Origin: Buchnera aphidicola (Aphis nasturtii)
Lineage (GTDB): Bacteria > Pseudomonadota > Gammaproteobacteria > Enterobacterales > Enterobacteriaceae
Length of the DNA: 64,000 nucleotides
NCBI RefSeq assembly: GCF_005083345.1
Contig: NZ_CP034888.1
Span: 566,332-630,331 of the forward strand
Reading direction: 5' to 3'
Under the pieces are notes generated by a model that was not told the DNA's origin, searched no databases, and worked only from the letters and a program-made list of their open reading frames with translations. Shown piece after piece: positions 10,656 to 20,318 of this stretch (its first letter is position 1; each line of letters opens with the position of its first letter). Made by a program: the position numbers and the translations under genes.

Positions 10656-11333
10656 ATGAACAATATCGAAAATAATATAAAAATTCTTAAAAAAAAAATA
10701 CAATATTTGTTAACAAATAATAATACTGAGTCAAAAAAAATTAAAATTATTGCAGCTAGTAAAAATCAATCAGTTGAAAATATTCAAACAGCTTTATTAT
10801 CTGGAATATATGAATTTGGAGAAAACTATATTCAAGAAGGTATCAATAAAATTAAAAAATTAAAAAAAAATAATAAAATTATTTGGCATTTTATAGGAAA
10901 ACTACAATCAAAAAAAACTAAATTGGTTGCCCAATATTTCGATTGGTGTCAAACTATTGATCGAGAAAAAATCGCAATTTTATTAAATAAATACAGAATA
11001 AAGCAAAAAGTTCCGATAAATGTCTTGATACAAATCAATATTTCTGAAGAAAATAATAAAAATGGAATTTCTATAAGGAATTATCAAAAACTAGCTGAAA
11101 TTGTTTCTAAAATGCCTAATCTTAACTTTCGTGGAATTATGGCGATGCCTAAAAAAAAGAAAGAAATAATAAAATATCAGGATTATAAAAATATTAATAA
11201 TATATTTAACATTTTAAAACATAAATATCAATCAGTTGATACATTATCATTAGGAACAAGTTTTGATATAAAAACTGCTATTATGTACAATAGTAATATG
11301 ATTAGAATCGGGAAAAGTATTTTTAAAAATTAA
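10656..11333 (+). CDS. yggS: PLP-binding homeostasis protein YggS
   Basis: Member of the PROSC family of pyridoxal-phosphate carriers, a TIM-barrel protein without known catalysis that buffers free PLP. The 225 residues compare with 234 in E. coli. The PLP lysine sits in IIAASKNQS near residue 33. FGENYIQEG, WHFIGKLQSKK and the C-terminal phosphate-binding SLGTSFDIKTAI are present, though E. coli has SMGMSDD at that site. Codons 11-14 lie on an A10 tract (10689-10698) that is in frame, a useful contrast to the A9 frameshifts elsewhere in the window. Confidence 0.93.
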   Translation: MNNIENNIKILKKKIQYLLTNNNTESKKIKIIAASKNQSVENIQTALLSGIYEFGENYIQEGINKIKKLKKNNKIIWHFIGKLQSKKTKLVAQYFDWCQTIDREKIAILLNKYRIKQKVPINVLIQINISEENNKNGISIRNYQKLAEIVSKMPNLNFRGIMAMPKKKKEIIKYQDYKNINNIFNILKHKYQSVDTLSLGTSFDIKTAIMYNSNMIRIGKSIFKN

Positions 11334-11370
11334 TATTGTAATACATTATTTCTTTTAACAATCAAATATT

Positions 11371-12501
11371 ATGATAAAGTTACCTCCAATTAGTTTATAT
11401 ATTCATATTCCTTGGTGTATGAAAAAATGTGGATATTGTGATTTTTATTCATATGTTAGTAAAACAAATATCCCAGAAAGAGAATATATTAAAAATCTAC
11501 TTAAAGATTTAGAAAAAGATTTAAAATTAATAAATCAACGGAAAATAAATAATATCTTTATTGGAGGAGGAACACCTAGTTTATTACATAATGAATCTAT
11601 TAAAATTTTGATAAAAGGCATAAAAAAAAGAGTATTGATTTCTAAACATTCAGAGATTACTATAGAATCGAATCCAAAAACAATAGAATATAAACGTTTT
11701 AGAAAATATAAACAATCAGGAATTAATCGATTTTCTCTAGGTATTCAAACATTTAATTCAAGTTTATTAAAAAAAATAGAACGCACATATAACAAAAAAG
11801 AAGCTATTGAAGCGATTAAGGAAATTAAAAAAATTAATAGTAATTTTAATATAGATATTATGTATGGATTGCCTAATCAATCATTAAATAATGTTTTATC
11901 AGACTTAAAATATGCAGTTAAATATAATCCAACACATATATCATGGTATCAATTAACAACTGAACCTAATACTTCTTTTTATAAAAAAAAAATATGCTTA
12001 CCTAATGAAAATATTATATTTAAAATGTTTAATCAAGGTGAAAAATTTTTACAAAAATCAGGTTATATAAAATATGAAATATCTTCATATATGAAATCAA
12101 AATATAAATGTCGTCATAATCTTAATTATTGGAATTTTGGAGATTATATTGGTATAGGATGTGGTGCTCATGGTAAAATTACTAAAATAAATGGTGATAT
12201 TATTAGAACTATTAAAAATAAAAATATTAATGACTTTATAAATGGAAAATATTTAGACGCTAAAAAATTAATTGCAGAAAAAGATAAACCTTTCGAATAT
12301 TTTATGAATGCTTTTCGGTTATATCAACCTATCTATAAAAAAGATTTTCAAGAACGTACTAATATTAGTATATTTGAGATAAAAAATAAAATTAAAAAAG
12401 CATTAAAACATAAATATATCATAGAAAATGCAAATTCTTGGGAAACCACGAAAAAAGGAAAAATATTTCTTAATTCATTATTAAAAATTTTTTTAAATTA
12501 A
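11371..12501 (+). CDS. hemW: Heme chaperone HemW, radical-SAM type
   Basis: Radical-SAM protein of the HemN family thought to insert heme. The 376 residues match E. coli HemW (378). The cluster motif CMKKCGYC (CxxxCxxC) is near residue 16, with FIGGGTPS following. The heme-binding signature HNLNYW, which separates HemW from true coproporphyrinogen oxidase, is present. It ends 6 bp before the convergent trmB. yggT, yggU and rdgB, found upstream in E. coli, are missing here. Confidence 0.92.
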   Translation: MIKLPPISLYIHIPWCMKKCGYCDFYSYVSKTNIPEREYIKNLLKDLEKDLKLINQRKINNIFIGGGTPSLLHNESIKILIKGIKKRVLISKHSEITIESNPKTIEYKRFRKYKQSGINRFSLGIQTFNSSLLKKIERTYNKKEAIEAIKEIKKINSNFNIDIMYGLPNQSLNNVLSDLKYAVKYNPTHISWYQLTTEPNTSFYKKKICLPNENIIFKMFNQGEKFLQKSGYIKYEISSYMKSKYKCRHNLNYWNFGDYIGIGCGAHGKITKINGDIIRTIKNKNINDFINGKYLDAKKLIAEKDKPFEYFMNAFRLYQPIYKKDFQERTNISIFEIKNKIKKALKHKYIIENANSWETTKKGKIFLNSLLKIFLN

Positions 12502-12507
12502 AATAAT

Positions 12508-13224
12508 TTAGAATTTAGACTGAAATATCAAATTAAAAATTTCATTTCCTAACATGTTTGCTTTTTTTTCAAATCTTGTTTTGATATGAGGAAAAAAATT
12601 ATCAATATAATAATTTGTATCAGATAAATTTACATATTGATTAATATTTTTTATAGTATCTAATATATAAAAAGCATATTCCTTTGAGTCAGTTTTAATG
12701 TGTAAAATGCCATTAAAAATTAATTTATTTAAAATATTTTTTAAAAAATTATATTGTATCATTCTTCTTTTTTGATGTCGTTTCTTAGGCCATGGATCAG
12801 GAAAGAAAATTTGTACTCTTGATAATGTATGATTATCGATCATATTGTTCATTACTTCTATTACATCGTAGTAAATAATTTTTAAATTTTTTAATTTAGA
12901 AAGAGAGGCAAGACGTAAACAAGAACCTATTCCAGATAAATATACTTCAACGCCTAAAAAATTTTCATGACAAGAATTTATTGCTGTTTGTACTAAAGAC
13001 TCTCCTGATCCAAAACCAATATCTAAAATTACTGGATAATTATATTTAAAAACTGATTTAAAATTTATATTTTTTAATTGATAATCAATACCAAATGAAA
13101 ACCAATTTTCTTTCATTGATTTTAATTGAGATTTGGTTGTACGACCTTTTCGGCATACAAAACTTTGATTTTTTCTTAAAAATATCCCATTTTTATATTT
13201 AGGTGTGATAATATTATTTTTCAT
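12508..13224 (-). CDS. trmB: tRNA (guanine-N7-)-methyltransferase
   Basis: Methylates G46 in the tRNA variable loop. The 238 residues compare with 239 in E. coli. The SAM-binding motif is LDIGFGSGESL, followed by NFLGVEVYLSGIGSCL. The catalytic-site segment VQIFFPDPWPKKRHQKRR is near the middle, and FPHIKTRFEKKA is near the C-terminus. It is divergent from mutY, as in E. coli. Confidence 0.95.
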   Translation of the reverse strand: MKNNIITPKYKNGIFLRKNQSFVCRKGRTTKSQLKSMKENWFSFGIDYQLKNINFKSVFKYNYPVILDIGFGSGESLVQTAINSCHENFLGVEVYLSGIGSCLRLASLSKLKNLKIIYYDVIEVMNNMIDNHTLSRVQIFFPDPWPKKRHQKRRMIQYNFLKNILNKLIFNGILHIKTDSKEYAFYILDTIKNINQYVNLSDTNYYIDNFFPHIKTRFEKKANMLGNEIFNLIFQSKF

Positions 13225-13344
13225 ATTTAATTAAATTGTTAATTATAAATATTTTATAAATGTTTATAAATGAATATATTATATTTTAACTGATTTTAAA
13301 AACACATCTATATCATCTCCTAACGAAAAATAGTTTTTATTAAA

Positions 13345-14385
13345 ATGACATTTAATATTTTTTCAAGATTAGTCGTTAATTGGTATCATTTAAGTGGAAG
13401 AAAAAATCTTCCTTGGCAAAAAGATAAAACATTATATAAAGTTTGGGTATCTGAGATAATGTTACAACAAACTCAAGTAAAAACTGTTATTCCATATTTT
13501 AACAAATTTATATCACAATTTCCAAATTTAAATTCCCTAAATAATGCTGATTTAAATCATATTTTATATTTATGGAGCGGATTAGGATATTATAAAAGAG
13601 CTAAAAATATTTATGACACAGCTAAAATTATAGAAAAAAAATTCAATGGAAAATTTCCAAAAAATATTTTAGATTTAGTTAAATTACCAGGAATAGGAAA
13701 ATCTACTGCTGGAGCTATTTTATCTTTTACATTAAATTATTTTTGTTCTGTATTAGATGGTAATGTAAAAAGAATTCTAATACGACACTATGGCATTGCT
13801 CAATGTTTAAAAAATTCTATAACTGAAAAAAAATTATGGAATTTAATAGAAACTATAACTCCTATTCATAATACCGGAGCCTTTAATCAAGGTATCATCG
13901 ATATAGGAGCATTAATTTGTACACCTCAAGTTCCTAAATGCGATATTTGTCCTTTAAATATAACATGTATTGCTTATAAAGAAAAAGAATGGAAAAAATA
14001 TTCTTTTCAAAAGAAAAAAAAAATAAAATTAAAGAAACAATACTGGTTTGTTATAATTTACTTTGAAAACAAAGTTTGGATGCAAAAAAATACCATAACA
14101 AATATTTGGAATCATTTGTTTTGTTTTCCGAATTTTGACAAAAAAAAACAAGCTATCGAATGGATAAAAAAAAATCAAATAAATACTAAAAAATATAAAG
14201 AAATGAACTCTTTTAATCATGAATTCAGTCATTTAACAATGCAAGCAACTCCTATTTTAATCAAATTATGTTTTCATAATCATTTTTTTGACACTAAACA
14301 ACAGGGAATTTGGTATAATTTAAAACAACCTCAAAAAATAGGATTACCTACATTAGTAAAAAAAATTTTAAAGTTATTAATATAA
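13345..14385 (+). CDS. mutY: Adenine DNA glycosylase
   Basis: Removes A mispaired with 8-oxoG or G. The 346 residues compare with 350 in E. coli. The catalytic Glu is in VWVSEIMLQQTQV, the helix-hairpin-helix in KLPGIGKSTAGAI, and the catalytic Asp in FNQGIIDIGALIC. The [4Fe-4S] ligands are spaced C-x6-C-x2-C-x5-C in CTPQVPKCDICPLNITC. A Lys-rich linker leads to a MutT-like C-terminal domain. It is followed at 27 bp by yggX, the E. coli order. Retention is notable since mutL is not at its expected position in this window. Confidence 0.95.
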   Translation: MTFNIFSRLVVNWYHLSGRKNLPWQKDKTLYKVWVSEIMLQQTQVKTVIPYFNKFISQFPNLNSLNNADLNHILYLWSGLGYYKRAKNIYDTAKIIEKKFNGKFPKNILDLVKLPGIGKSTAGAILSFTLNYFCSVLDGNVKRILIRHYGIAQCLKNSITEKKLWNLIETITPIHNTGAFNQGIIDIGALICTPQVPKCDICPLNITCIAYKEKEWKKYSFQKKKKIKLKKQYWFVIIYFENKVWMQKNTITNIWNHLFCFPNFDKKKQAIEWIKKNQINTKKYKEMNSFNHEFSHLTMQATPILIKLCFHNHFFDTKQQGIWYNLKQPQKIGLPTLVKKILKLLI

Positions 14386-14412
14386 CTTTTCAAAATAAGG
14401 AAAATTAAAGAA

Positions 14413-14652
14413 ATGTATCGTAAAATTTTTTGTGTATTTTTAGAGCAAGAATCTGAAGGTCATGAGTTTCCACCGTATCCAGGTGAATTAGGAAAAAAAA
14501 TATACAATAAAATATCTAAAAAAGCTTGGAAAAGATGGATTATACAACAAACTAAAATAATAAATGAAGAAAAATTAAATATGCAAAAAGAGATAGATCG
14601 AAAAAAAATCGAAAAACAGATGCAATTATTTTTATTTAAAAATATTATTTAA
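14413..14652 (+). CDS. yggX: YggX Fe(II)-trafficking/oxidative protection protein
   Basis: Small protein linked to protection of labile Fe-S clusters and iron trafficking. It has 79 residues against 91 in E. coli. The N-terminus RKIFCVFLEQESEGHEFPPY keeps the single Cys, and YPGELGKKIYNKISKKAW is conserved. The C-terminal dozen residues of the E. coli protein are missing, and I found no continuation in another frame. It follows mutY as in E. coli. Confidence 0.92.
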   Translation: MYRKIFCVFLEQESEGHEFPPYPGELGKKIYNKISKKAWKRWIIQQTKIINEEKLNMQKEIDRKKIEKQMQLFLFKNII

Positions 14653-14727
14653 AATATACAATCATATTTTTTAAATAAAATATACATTATACTTTTAATC
14701 TTTTATACATTAAAATTTACTAAAAAA

Positions 14728-15510
14728 GTGCTTATATTTGACTCTGGTATAGGTGGGATTGCTATATTAGAAAATATTAAAAATAAACTTCCTAACAAAA
14801 ATTATATATATTTATTGGATAATGAAGGGTTTCCTTATGGAGAAAAAAAAGAATCTTTTATTATTAAAAGAAGTACTAAGATAATCAATACCATTAAAAA
14901 TCTTTACCCAATTAAAATAGTTATTATAGCTTGTAATACTGCAAGCACTGTATCTTTATCTGTATTGAAAAAAAAATTTAATATTCCTATTATAGGAGTT
15001 TTACCTTTATTAGATAAAGTTACTAAAATTAAAAAAAATAATAATATTGGTTTCATAGCAACTAAAGCTACAATAAATAGTTCATATGTGAAAAATCTTA
15101 TATCTCAATATATTAACTATATAAATATAAAAGTAATAGCTACAAATGAACTAGCTAAAATTGCTGAAAAAAAAATGAAAAAAATATCAATTTCTAATTA
15201 TGCATTAAAAACAATTTTTCATTCTTGGATGATACCTTCGGTACAACCTGATATTATATATCTTGGATGCACTCATTTTTCATTTTTAAAAAATGAAATT
15301 CAAAGTATTTTTTATAAACCAATTAGTTTTTTAGATTCTCATACAATTACTACTAAAGCAGTTAAAAAATATTTTTTAGATAATAACAATAATCAAAATA
15401 TTAAGAAAAATATTTTTTTATATTCTCAAGATAATATAGAACTGGATAAACTATTGCATATTTTAAAAAAATATAAATTTAACGATATAAAAAAAATTAA
15501 TTTAAATTAA
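14728..15510 (+). CDS. murI: Glutamate racemase
   Basis: Makes D-glutamate for peptidoglycan. The reading frame opens at a GTG giving VLIFDSGIGG, where many MurI proteins begin. E. coli has a longer N-terminal extension, and no ATG is available upstream in frame. The two catalytic Cys are in IIACNTASTVSL and YLGCTHFSFL. The 260 residues otherwise cover the whole racemase fold. The last 14 bases overlap the 3' end of convergent sbcB. Confidence 0.92.
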   Translation: MLIFDSGIGGIAILENIKNKLPNKNYIYLLDNEGFPYGEKKESFIIKRSTKIINTIKNLYPIKIVIIACNTASTVSLSVLKKKFNIPIIGVLPLLDKVTKIKKNNNIGFIATKATINSSYVKNLISQYINYINIKVIATNELAKIAEKKMKKISISNYALKTIFHSWMIPSVQPDIIYLGCTHFSFLKNEIQSIFYKPISFLDSHTITTKAVKKYFLDNNNNQNIKKNIFLYSQDNIELDKLLHILKKYKFNDIKKINLN

Positions 15511-16957
15511 TTTGCCCGTAAAATAAAGTTTTATACTTGTGAAAAACATATTCTAATAATTTATTTAATAAGTTAACTTTTTCTATATCAAAAGAAAATT
15601 TTTCTAAAAGATCTTCAATCGTATGTATATATTCTTTTAAAATAAATCGATTAAAAACCTTTAAACAATGATTAAACCAAATCTTTTTTTCATTAGTATT
15701 TAATATAAATAAAAAATTTCGAGCTTTATATCGGAAAAAAAGTTCTTTTAAACGCATATCTTGAAAATTTAATTGAAGATTTTTTAAATTTATCGGTTGA
15801 GTATTACTAATTTTTTTTATTAATCTTTTATCATTTAAATTAAAAAAATTATTATAAATTTGTAAATCTACATTAGAAGTTTTTTGAAATGTATTTTTTT
15901 GAGAAAAAATTTTTTTTATAGTATTTATTATGAAATAATTCAACTTAATTAAATTTATTTTTTTATCAATATAAAAATTTTGTATTTTTAATCTTTCCGT
16001 ATCTTCCGTTCGAATAAGATTGATAGGAACTAATATAGGACAACGGTTAAAATGTATTAATACTATTCCTAAATCAAATAAATTTTTTATTTTAATATTT
16101 TGATAATCATGATTTTTTAAAAAATGAATTAATTTTTTAATATCTTGAAACAAATCTATTGAAATTAATATATTATTATTATTTTCATGCCAAAACAAAG
16201 GTAGTATAAAACTCATATTATTACGTATAGCACCAAAGCAACTAGAAATATAAAGTATAGGTTGAAAATTTTTCAAATTAATTAATTTAAATAATTCATT
16301 TTTTTTTCTATATTTTAAAAAAAAATTAAATAATTTTGGTTGCTGTTCTTTTACTAATTTTGCTAATTTAATAGTAGCGTAAACATCGGAAACTGCATCA
16401 TGTGAATTATCATGTAATATATTATTTTCTTGAGTTAAATTAGATAATTTAAAAATAGGCATACCAAGATTATTTTTAGGCCATTTAATTCCATTAGGTC
16501 TCAAAAGATAACATATCCTCATAATATTTAATAAATCCCAACGTGAGTTATTATTTTTCCAACTCCATTCATATGGATCTAAAAAATTACGATAAAATAT
16601 ATTTCTTGTAATTTCATCATCAAAAACAATATTATTATAACCTACTATACAAGTATTAGGATGAGTTAAGATCTTATATATTTTTTTAGAAAATTCATAT
16701 TCATTAATACCATGCTTAAATGTGTACTGCGGAGTAATTTTAGTGATTAAAATAGAATATGGTTCTGGTAAATAATCATCTGATGGAAAACAATAAAAAC
16801 ATTTTGGTTTTTCAATAATTTCTAAGTTCTTATTTGTTCTAATAGATGCAAATTGAGCTGGTTTATCCAATGATGTATGTGTGCCAAAAGTTTCATAATC
16901 ATAGAATAAAAAAGTAAACTGATTTTTTTGAGAAGAAAATTGTATATTTTTTTTCAT
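15497..16957 (-). CDS. sbcB: Exodeoxyribonuclease I
   Basis: Processive 3'-5' single-strand DNA exonuclease used in recombination and repair. The 486 residues compare with 475 in E. coli. The DEDD exonuclease motif I is FYDYETFGTHTSLD near residue 18, motif II is VGYNNIVFDDEI and motif III is HDAVSDVYATIKLA. The C-terminal half is very Lys/Asn/Ile-rich but colinear. It is transcribed away from the tRNA-Asn and overlaps murI tail to tail. Confidence 0.94.
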   Translation of the reverse strand: MKKNIQFSSQKNQFTFLFYDYETFGTHTSLDKPAQFASIRTNKNLEIIEKPKCFYCFPSDDYLPEPYSILITKITPQYTFKHGINEYEFSKKIYKILTHPNTCIVGYNNIVFDDEITRNIFYRNFLDPYEWSWKNNNSRWDLLNIMRICYLLRPNGIKWPKNNLGMPIFKLSNLTQENNILHDNSHDAVSDVYATIKLAKLVKEQQPKLFNFFLKYRKKNELFKLINLKNFQPILYISSCFGAIRNNMSFILPLFWHENNNNILISIDLFQDIKKLIHFLKNHDYQNIKIKNLFDLGIVLIHFNRCPILVPINLIRTEDTERLKIQNFYIDKKINLIKLNYFIINTIKKIFSQKNTFQKTSNVDLQIYNNFFNLNDKRLIKKISNTQPINLKNLQLNFQDMRLKELFFRYKARNFLFILNTNEKKIWFNHCLKVFNRFILKEYIHTIEDLLEKFSFDIEKVNLLNKLLEYVFHKYKTLFYGQINLN

Positions 16958-17287
16958 TATATAATCTTAATTATTTAAACAATTAAATTTAAAAAAATTT
17001 TTTTAAATCTTTAAAATAAATTTTTTAAAAGAAAATTTTATTAAGGTTGTAAATATTGTAAATATAAAAAATATTTAAAAATATATTAAAATTTGTATAT
17101 AAATTTAAAAGAAAAAATAAAATACATACGAAATATCTGATATTAAACAATATAGAAAATGAAATAAAATATTATTTCTGAAAATTTAAAAGGTTATGTT
17201 AGAAATGAATTATGAAGAAACTAAAAAATTTTTATAATGAAAAAAATTATAAATTTATATATTATTTTATATTAAAATCGAATTTTT
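16958..17287. other. Gene-free spacer upstream of sbcB
   Basis: About 330 bp between the sbcB start and tRNA-Asn. It is almost pure A/T and I see no gene, hairpin or repeat in it. It probably carries only the sbcB promoter and tRNA trailer sequence. Confidence 0.7.
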
Positions 17288-17360
17288 CTCCTCTGACTGG
17301 GCTCGAACCAGTGACATACGGATTAACAGTCCGCCGTTCTACCAACTGAACTACAGAGGA
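17288..17360 (-). tRNA. tRNA-Asn (GTT)
   Basis: Read on the minus strand, the acceptor TCCTCTG pairs with CAGAGGA. The D arm is GTTCAGTTGGTAGAAC, the anticodon loop is CTGTTAA (anticodon GTT) and the T loop is GGTTCGAGCCC. It matches E. coli tRNA-Asn almost base for base. The discriminator is G, followed by A residues, so no CCA is encoded. Confidence 0.96.
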
Positions 17361-17495
17361 ATATTGATATTTATATCAAAAATTTGCATGTCTGTCAAAT
17401 ATATATATAAAATTAAAAATTAACTACAAAATTTTTAAAAGAAGTATAGATTATTATTAAAAATTCATTTATAGTAAAAGATATAAAAATATTAC

Positions 17496-17568
17496 GGCCC
17501 TTTAGCTCAGTGGTTAGAGCAGGCGACTCATAATCGCTTGGTCGCTGGTTCAAATCCAGCAAGGGCCA
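17496..17568 (+). tRNA. tRNA-Ile2 (CAT anticodon, lysidine type)
   Basis: The sequence GGCCCTTTAGCTCAGTGG... with anticodon loop CTCATAA matches the E. coli minor isoleucine tRNA (ileX) far better than elongator or initiator tRNA-Met. The D arm TCAGTGGTTAGAGCAGGCGA and variable loop TGGTCGC are the ileX forms. C34 must be modified to lysidine by TilS to read AUA. No CCA is encoded (discriminator A, then TAAAAA). Confidence 0.93.
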
Positions 17569-17659
17569 TAAAAAATTATAAAATTAAAACCAAAAAAATT
17601 TTTATATGTTTATAAAAATATTACCTAAATTTTTCATCATTAATTAGGGCTGAAATGTG

Positions 17660-18303
17660 ATGGAATGGAAAAAAGAATTTATTGAATTTCTTTTAAAAAA
17701 AAAGTCTTAAACTTTGGAACATTTATACTAAAATCTGGCCGAAAAAGCCCTTATTTTTTTAATTCAGGCCTGTTATCTACAGGTAAAGAAACTGCTAAAA
17801 TTGGATTATTTTATGCACGTGCAATAATGGATTTAAATATTAAATTCGATGTGCTATTTGGTCCTTCTTATAAAGGCATCCCTATTGTCGTTTCTACTTC
17901 TATCGCATTAAAAAATCAATATAATTTAAATATTTCATATGCTTTTAATAGAAAAGAAGAAAAAAAATACGGAGAACAAGGACAGTTAATCGGAGGAGAT
18001 ATAAAAAATAAAAAAATTATTATTTTAGATGATGTGATCACTTCAGGAATGTCAATTAATCATTCAATTAAAATAATTGAAAAAGAAAACTCTAAAATAT
18101 CTTCGATATTTGTTCTTCTTGATCGAAAGGAAAAACAAGAAAGTAATCTAAATAAAACCAATTATCTAAAAAAACAAAAAAGTCATAAAATCAATTCTAT
18201 TATCACAATAGATGATTTAATTGTATATCTTTCAAAAAAAGAAAAACTAAAAAAATACGCTGATCAATTAATAAAATATTATACAAAACATGGTACTTTT
18301 TAA
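17660..18303 (+). CDS. pyrE: Orotate phosphoribosyltransferase, frameshifted at A9
   Basis: Converts orotate and PRPP to OMP in pyrimidine synthesis. The ATG at 17660 opens EWKKEFIEFLLKK, which matches the E. coli N-terminus (RQFIEFALSKQ). After nine A (17695-17703) this frame stops at 17708. The +1 frame continues VLNFGTFILKSGRKSPYFF without a break to 18303. One extra A would fuse them into a protein of about 214 residues, the E. coli length (213). The PRPP site IIILDDVITSGMSI and the loop YKGIPI are intact. A downstream ATG at 17827 would give only 158 residues lacking the N-terminal helix and first sheet. Purifying selection seems to have kept both halves. rph, upstream in E. coli, is gone. 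Confidence 0.9.
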
Positions 18304-18322
18304 TAAAAATTAATATTAGTAT

Positions 18323-18784
18323 TTATATGCCAGAATGACCAAATCCACTTTGAAAACGAGTAGTTTTTTTAAATTTTTTCACTATATAAAATTCAGGTCG
18401 AATAATAGGAACGAATACTATTTGAGCAATTCTATCATTAGGATTAATACAAAAATCTTTCATACCTCTATTCCATAAGGAAACCATTAATTCGCCTTGA
18501 TAATCTGAATCAATTAAACCCACTAAATTGCCTAAAACAATACCATTCTTATGACCTAATCCAGAACGTGGTAAAATTAAAGCAGTAATATAAGGATTTT
18601 CAATATATATTGAAATCCCAGTGGGGATTAAAACAACTTCTTTAGGAGACAAAATTATTTTTTTATTTATACATGCTTTAAGATCTAACGCAGAAGATCC
18701 TGGAGTAGCATATTCTGGGAAAAAAATATTATTATTCTTAACATCAGAATTTAAAAACTTGATTTGAATTTTATTTGTATTCAT
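18323..18784 (-). CDS. dut: dUTP pyrophosphatase
   Basis: Hydrolyses dUTP to dUMP and pyrophosphate, keeping uracil out of DNA and supplying dTMP synthesis. The 153 residues compare with 151-152 in E. coli. The five trimeric dUTPase motifs are visible: [43 protein letters not shown] and the C-terminal [10 protein letters not shown] arm. It is convergent with pyrE with a 19-bp gap. E. coli has slmA between them, and it is absent here. Confidence 0.95.
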   Translation of the reverse strand: MNTNKIQIKFLNSDVKNNNIFFPEYATPGSSALDLKACINKKIILSPKEVVLIPTGISIYIENPYITALILPRSGLGHKNGIVLGNLVGLIDSDYQGELMVSLWNRGMKDFCINPNDRIAQIVFVPIIRPEFYIVKKFKKTTRFQSGFGHSGI

Positions 18785-18810
18785 AATCTTTTTTAATTTG
18801 TGATTGAAAA

Positions 18811-19566
18811 CTATGATGAAACTATAAAGTCTGGGTTTTTTAGAGATTTTCTAGAAAGTAAGCAATAGTTTAAATTCATTTTTTCATGATAGGTTAGCAC
18901 ACTACCTCCTGCAGCTGTAACAATCGCATGTCCTGCTGCAGTATCCCAGATATATGTTGTTCCGAATCTTGGATAATATTGGGCTTTTCCTTCTGCTATA
19001 TAACAGAATTTTAAAGATGAACCTAATTTTTTGATTGTATACTTCTTGTTTTCTGTTTTATTGATAAAATCATATAATTTTTTATTCGGATGAGAACGAC
19101 TTACAATAAATCTTGGTATATTAGATTGGACTACAGAAATTTTTTTTTTATATCCTGATGGACTGATTTTCCAAGCTTGTTTTTTAAAAGCAAAATATAA
19201 AATATTAAAATAAGGAGCGTATATAACACCTAAAATAGGTATACCATGTTCAATTAAACTAATATTAACTGTAAATTCACCATTTTTTTTTAAAAATTCT
19301 TTAGTTCCATCTAATGGATCAATTAGCCAATAGGTACTCAAATTTTTTACGTATTGAATATTTTTTACACTTTCTTCAGATAATATGGCAATATTAGGAG
19401 CAATAGTATATAATCCATCTTTGATAACTTTATCTGCAATTTTATCTGCACTAGTCACTGGACTTTTATCTAGTTTATAAGAAATATCAACTAACTCATT
19501 AGAATAGTAAATACTCATAATAGCAGCTCCAGCATTTCGAGCTAGGTTACAAATTTTATTAATCAT
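18811..19566 (-). CDS. cysQ: 3'(2'),5'-bisphosphate nucleotidase CysQ
   Basis: Removes the 3'-phosphate from PAP/PAPS generated in sulfate assimilation, an inositol-monophosphatase-fold enzyme. The 251 residues compare with 246 in E. coli. Metal motifs are ILSEESVK (Glu), [12 protein letters not shown] (the DxxDGT motif) and the C-terminal [15 protein letters not shown]. It lies 26 bp upstream of dut on the same strand and just downstream of rplI. Confidence 0.94.
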   Translation of the reverse strand: MINKICNLARNAGAAIMSIYYSNELVDISYKLDKSPVTSADKIADKVIKDGLYTIAPNIAILSEESVKNIQYVKNLSTYWLIDPLDGTKEFLKKNGEFTVNISLIEHGIPILGVIYAPYFNILYFAFKKQAWKISPSGYKKKISVVQSNIPRFIVSRSHPNKKLYDFINKTENKKYTIKKLGSSLKFCYIAEGKAQYYPRFGTTYIWDTAAGHAIVTAAGGSVLTYHEKMNLNYCLLSRKSLKNPDFIVSS

Positions 19567-19589
19567 TTAACACCAATTTTAAAAGCAAA

Positions 19590-20042
19590 TTATTTTTTTT
19601 CTATAATATTTACTATAAAATGCTCATATATTTCACTATGTGGTTGAAAAGTTACTTGATGCTCTCCTATATGACGCAACACTCCATTAGGAAGTTTTAT
19701 TTCTTTTTTATTAATTTTTATGCCTATTCGAGACATTTCTGTAATAATATCTCTTATACCTACAGAACCAAATATTTTCTTTTCTTTTCCAACTTTTGAA
19801 GAAATAGTTATAGATTTAATTTGTTTTACTTTTTCAGCACGAGATTTAGCGATCAGAAATTTATTAATATTTTCTTCTTTTAATTTCACTTGCTGAGCTT
19901 CAAAAGATTCAATATTTTTTTTATCAGCTAAAATAGCTTTTCCTTTTGGAATCAGATAGTTTCTAGCATAACCTGATTTAACTTTTACAATTTTACCAGA
20001 ATCACCTAATTTATTCACTTTTAACAAAAGAATTACTTCCAT
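19590..20042 (-). CDS. rplI: 50S ribosomal protein L9
   Basis: Large-subunit protein binding 23S rRNA near the L1 stalk. The 150 residues compare with 149 in E. coli. The N-terminal rRNA-binding domain (MEVILLLKVNKLGDSGKIVK, YARNYLIPKGKA) is followed by the long connecting helix and a C-terminal domain (GSVGIRDI). It is the last gene of the rpsF-rpsR-rplI operon. Confidence 0.96.
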   Translation of the reverse strand: MEVILLLKVNKLGDSGKIVKVKSGYARNYLIPKGKAILADKKNIESFEAQQVKLKEENINKFLIAKSRAEKVKQIKSITISSKVGKEKKIFGSVGIRDIITEMSRIGIKINKKEIKLPNGVLRHIGEHQVTFQPHSEIYEHFIVNIIEKK

Positions 20043-20090
20043 TATTTATTATTCTCTTTAAAGTTTAAAAATATAATAATTCATTTAATA

Positions 20091-20318
20091 TTAACGATGT
20101 TGATCAGTATATGGAAGTAAAGCAAGGTATCTTGCTTTTTTAATCGCTCTAGATAACTGACGTTGATATTTAGCTCGAGTCCCAGTAATACGACTAGGAA
20201 CAATTTTACCATTTTCTGTAATATAGTTTTTTAACATAGAAATATCTTTATAATCTATTTCTTGAATATTTTCTGCAGTAAAACGACAAAATTTGCGACG
20301 ACGAAAATAACGTGCCAT
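20091..20318 (-). CDS. rpsR: 30S ribosomal protein S18
   Basis: Small-subunit platform protein that partners S6. It is 75 residues, the same as E. coli. [16 protein letters not shown] at the N-terminus and the C-terminal [20 protein letters not shown] are nearly unchanged. It lies between rpsF and rplI. The primosome gene priB, which sits between rpsF and rpsR in E. coli, has been deleted, leaving about 100 bp. Confidence 0.97.
   Translation of the reverse strand: MARYFRRRKFCRFTAENIQEIDYKDISMLKNYITENGKIVPSRITGTRAKYQRQLSRAIKKARYLALLPYTDQHR

Noticed and set aside
17496-17568. Calling the CAT-anticodon tRNA a methionine tRNA
   Set aside because: Body sequence matches E. coli ileX nearly base for base and not metT or the initiator.
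17827-17829. ATG as the true start of a 158-residue PyrE
   Set aside because: Conserved PyrE sequence (VLNFGTFILKSGRKSPYFF) continues upstream in the same frame, so this start would give an N-terminally truncated protein.
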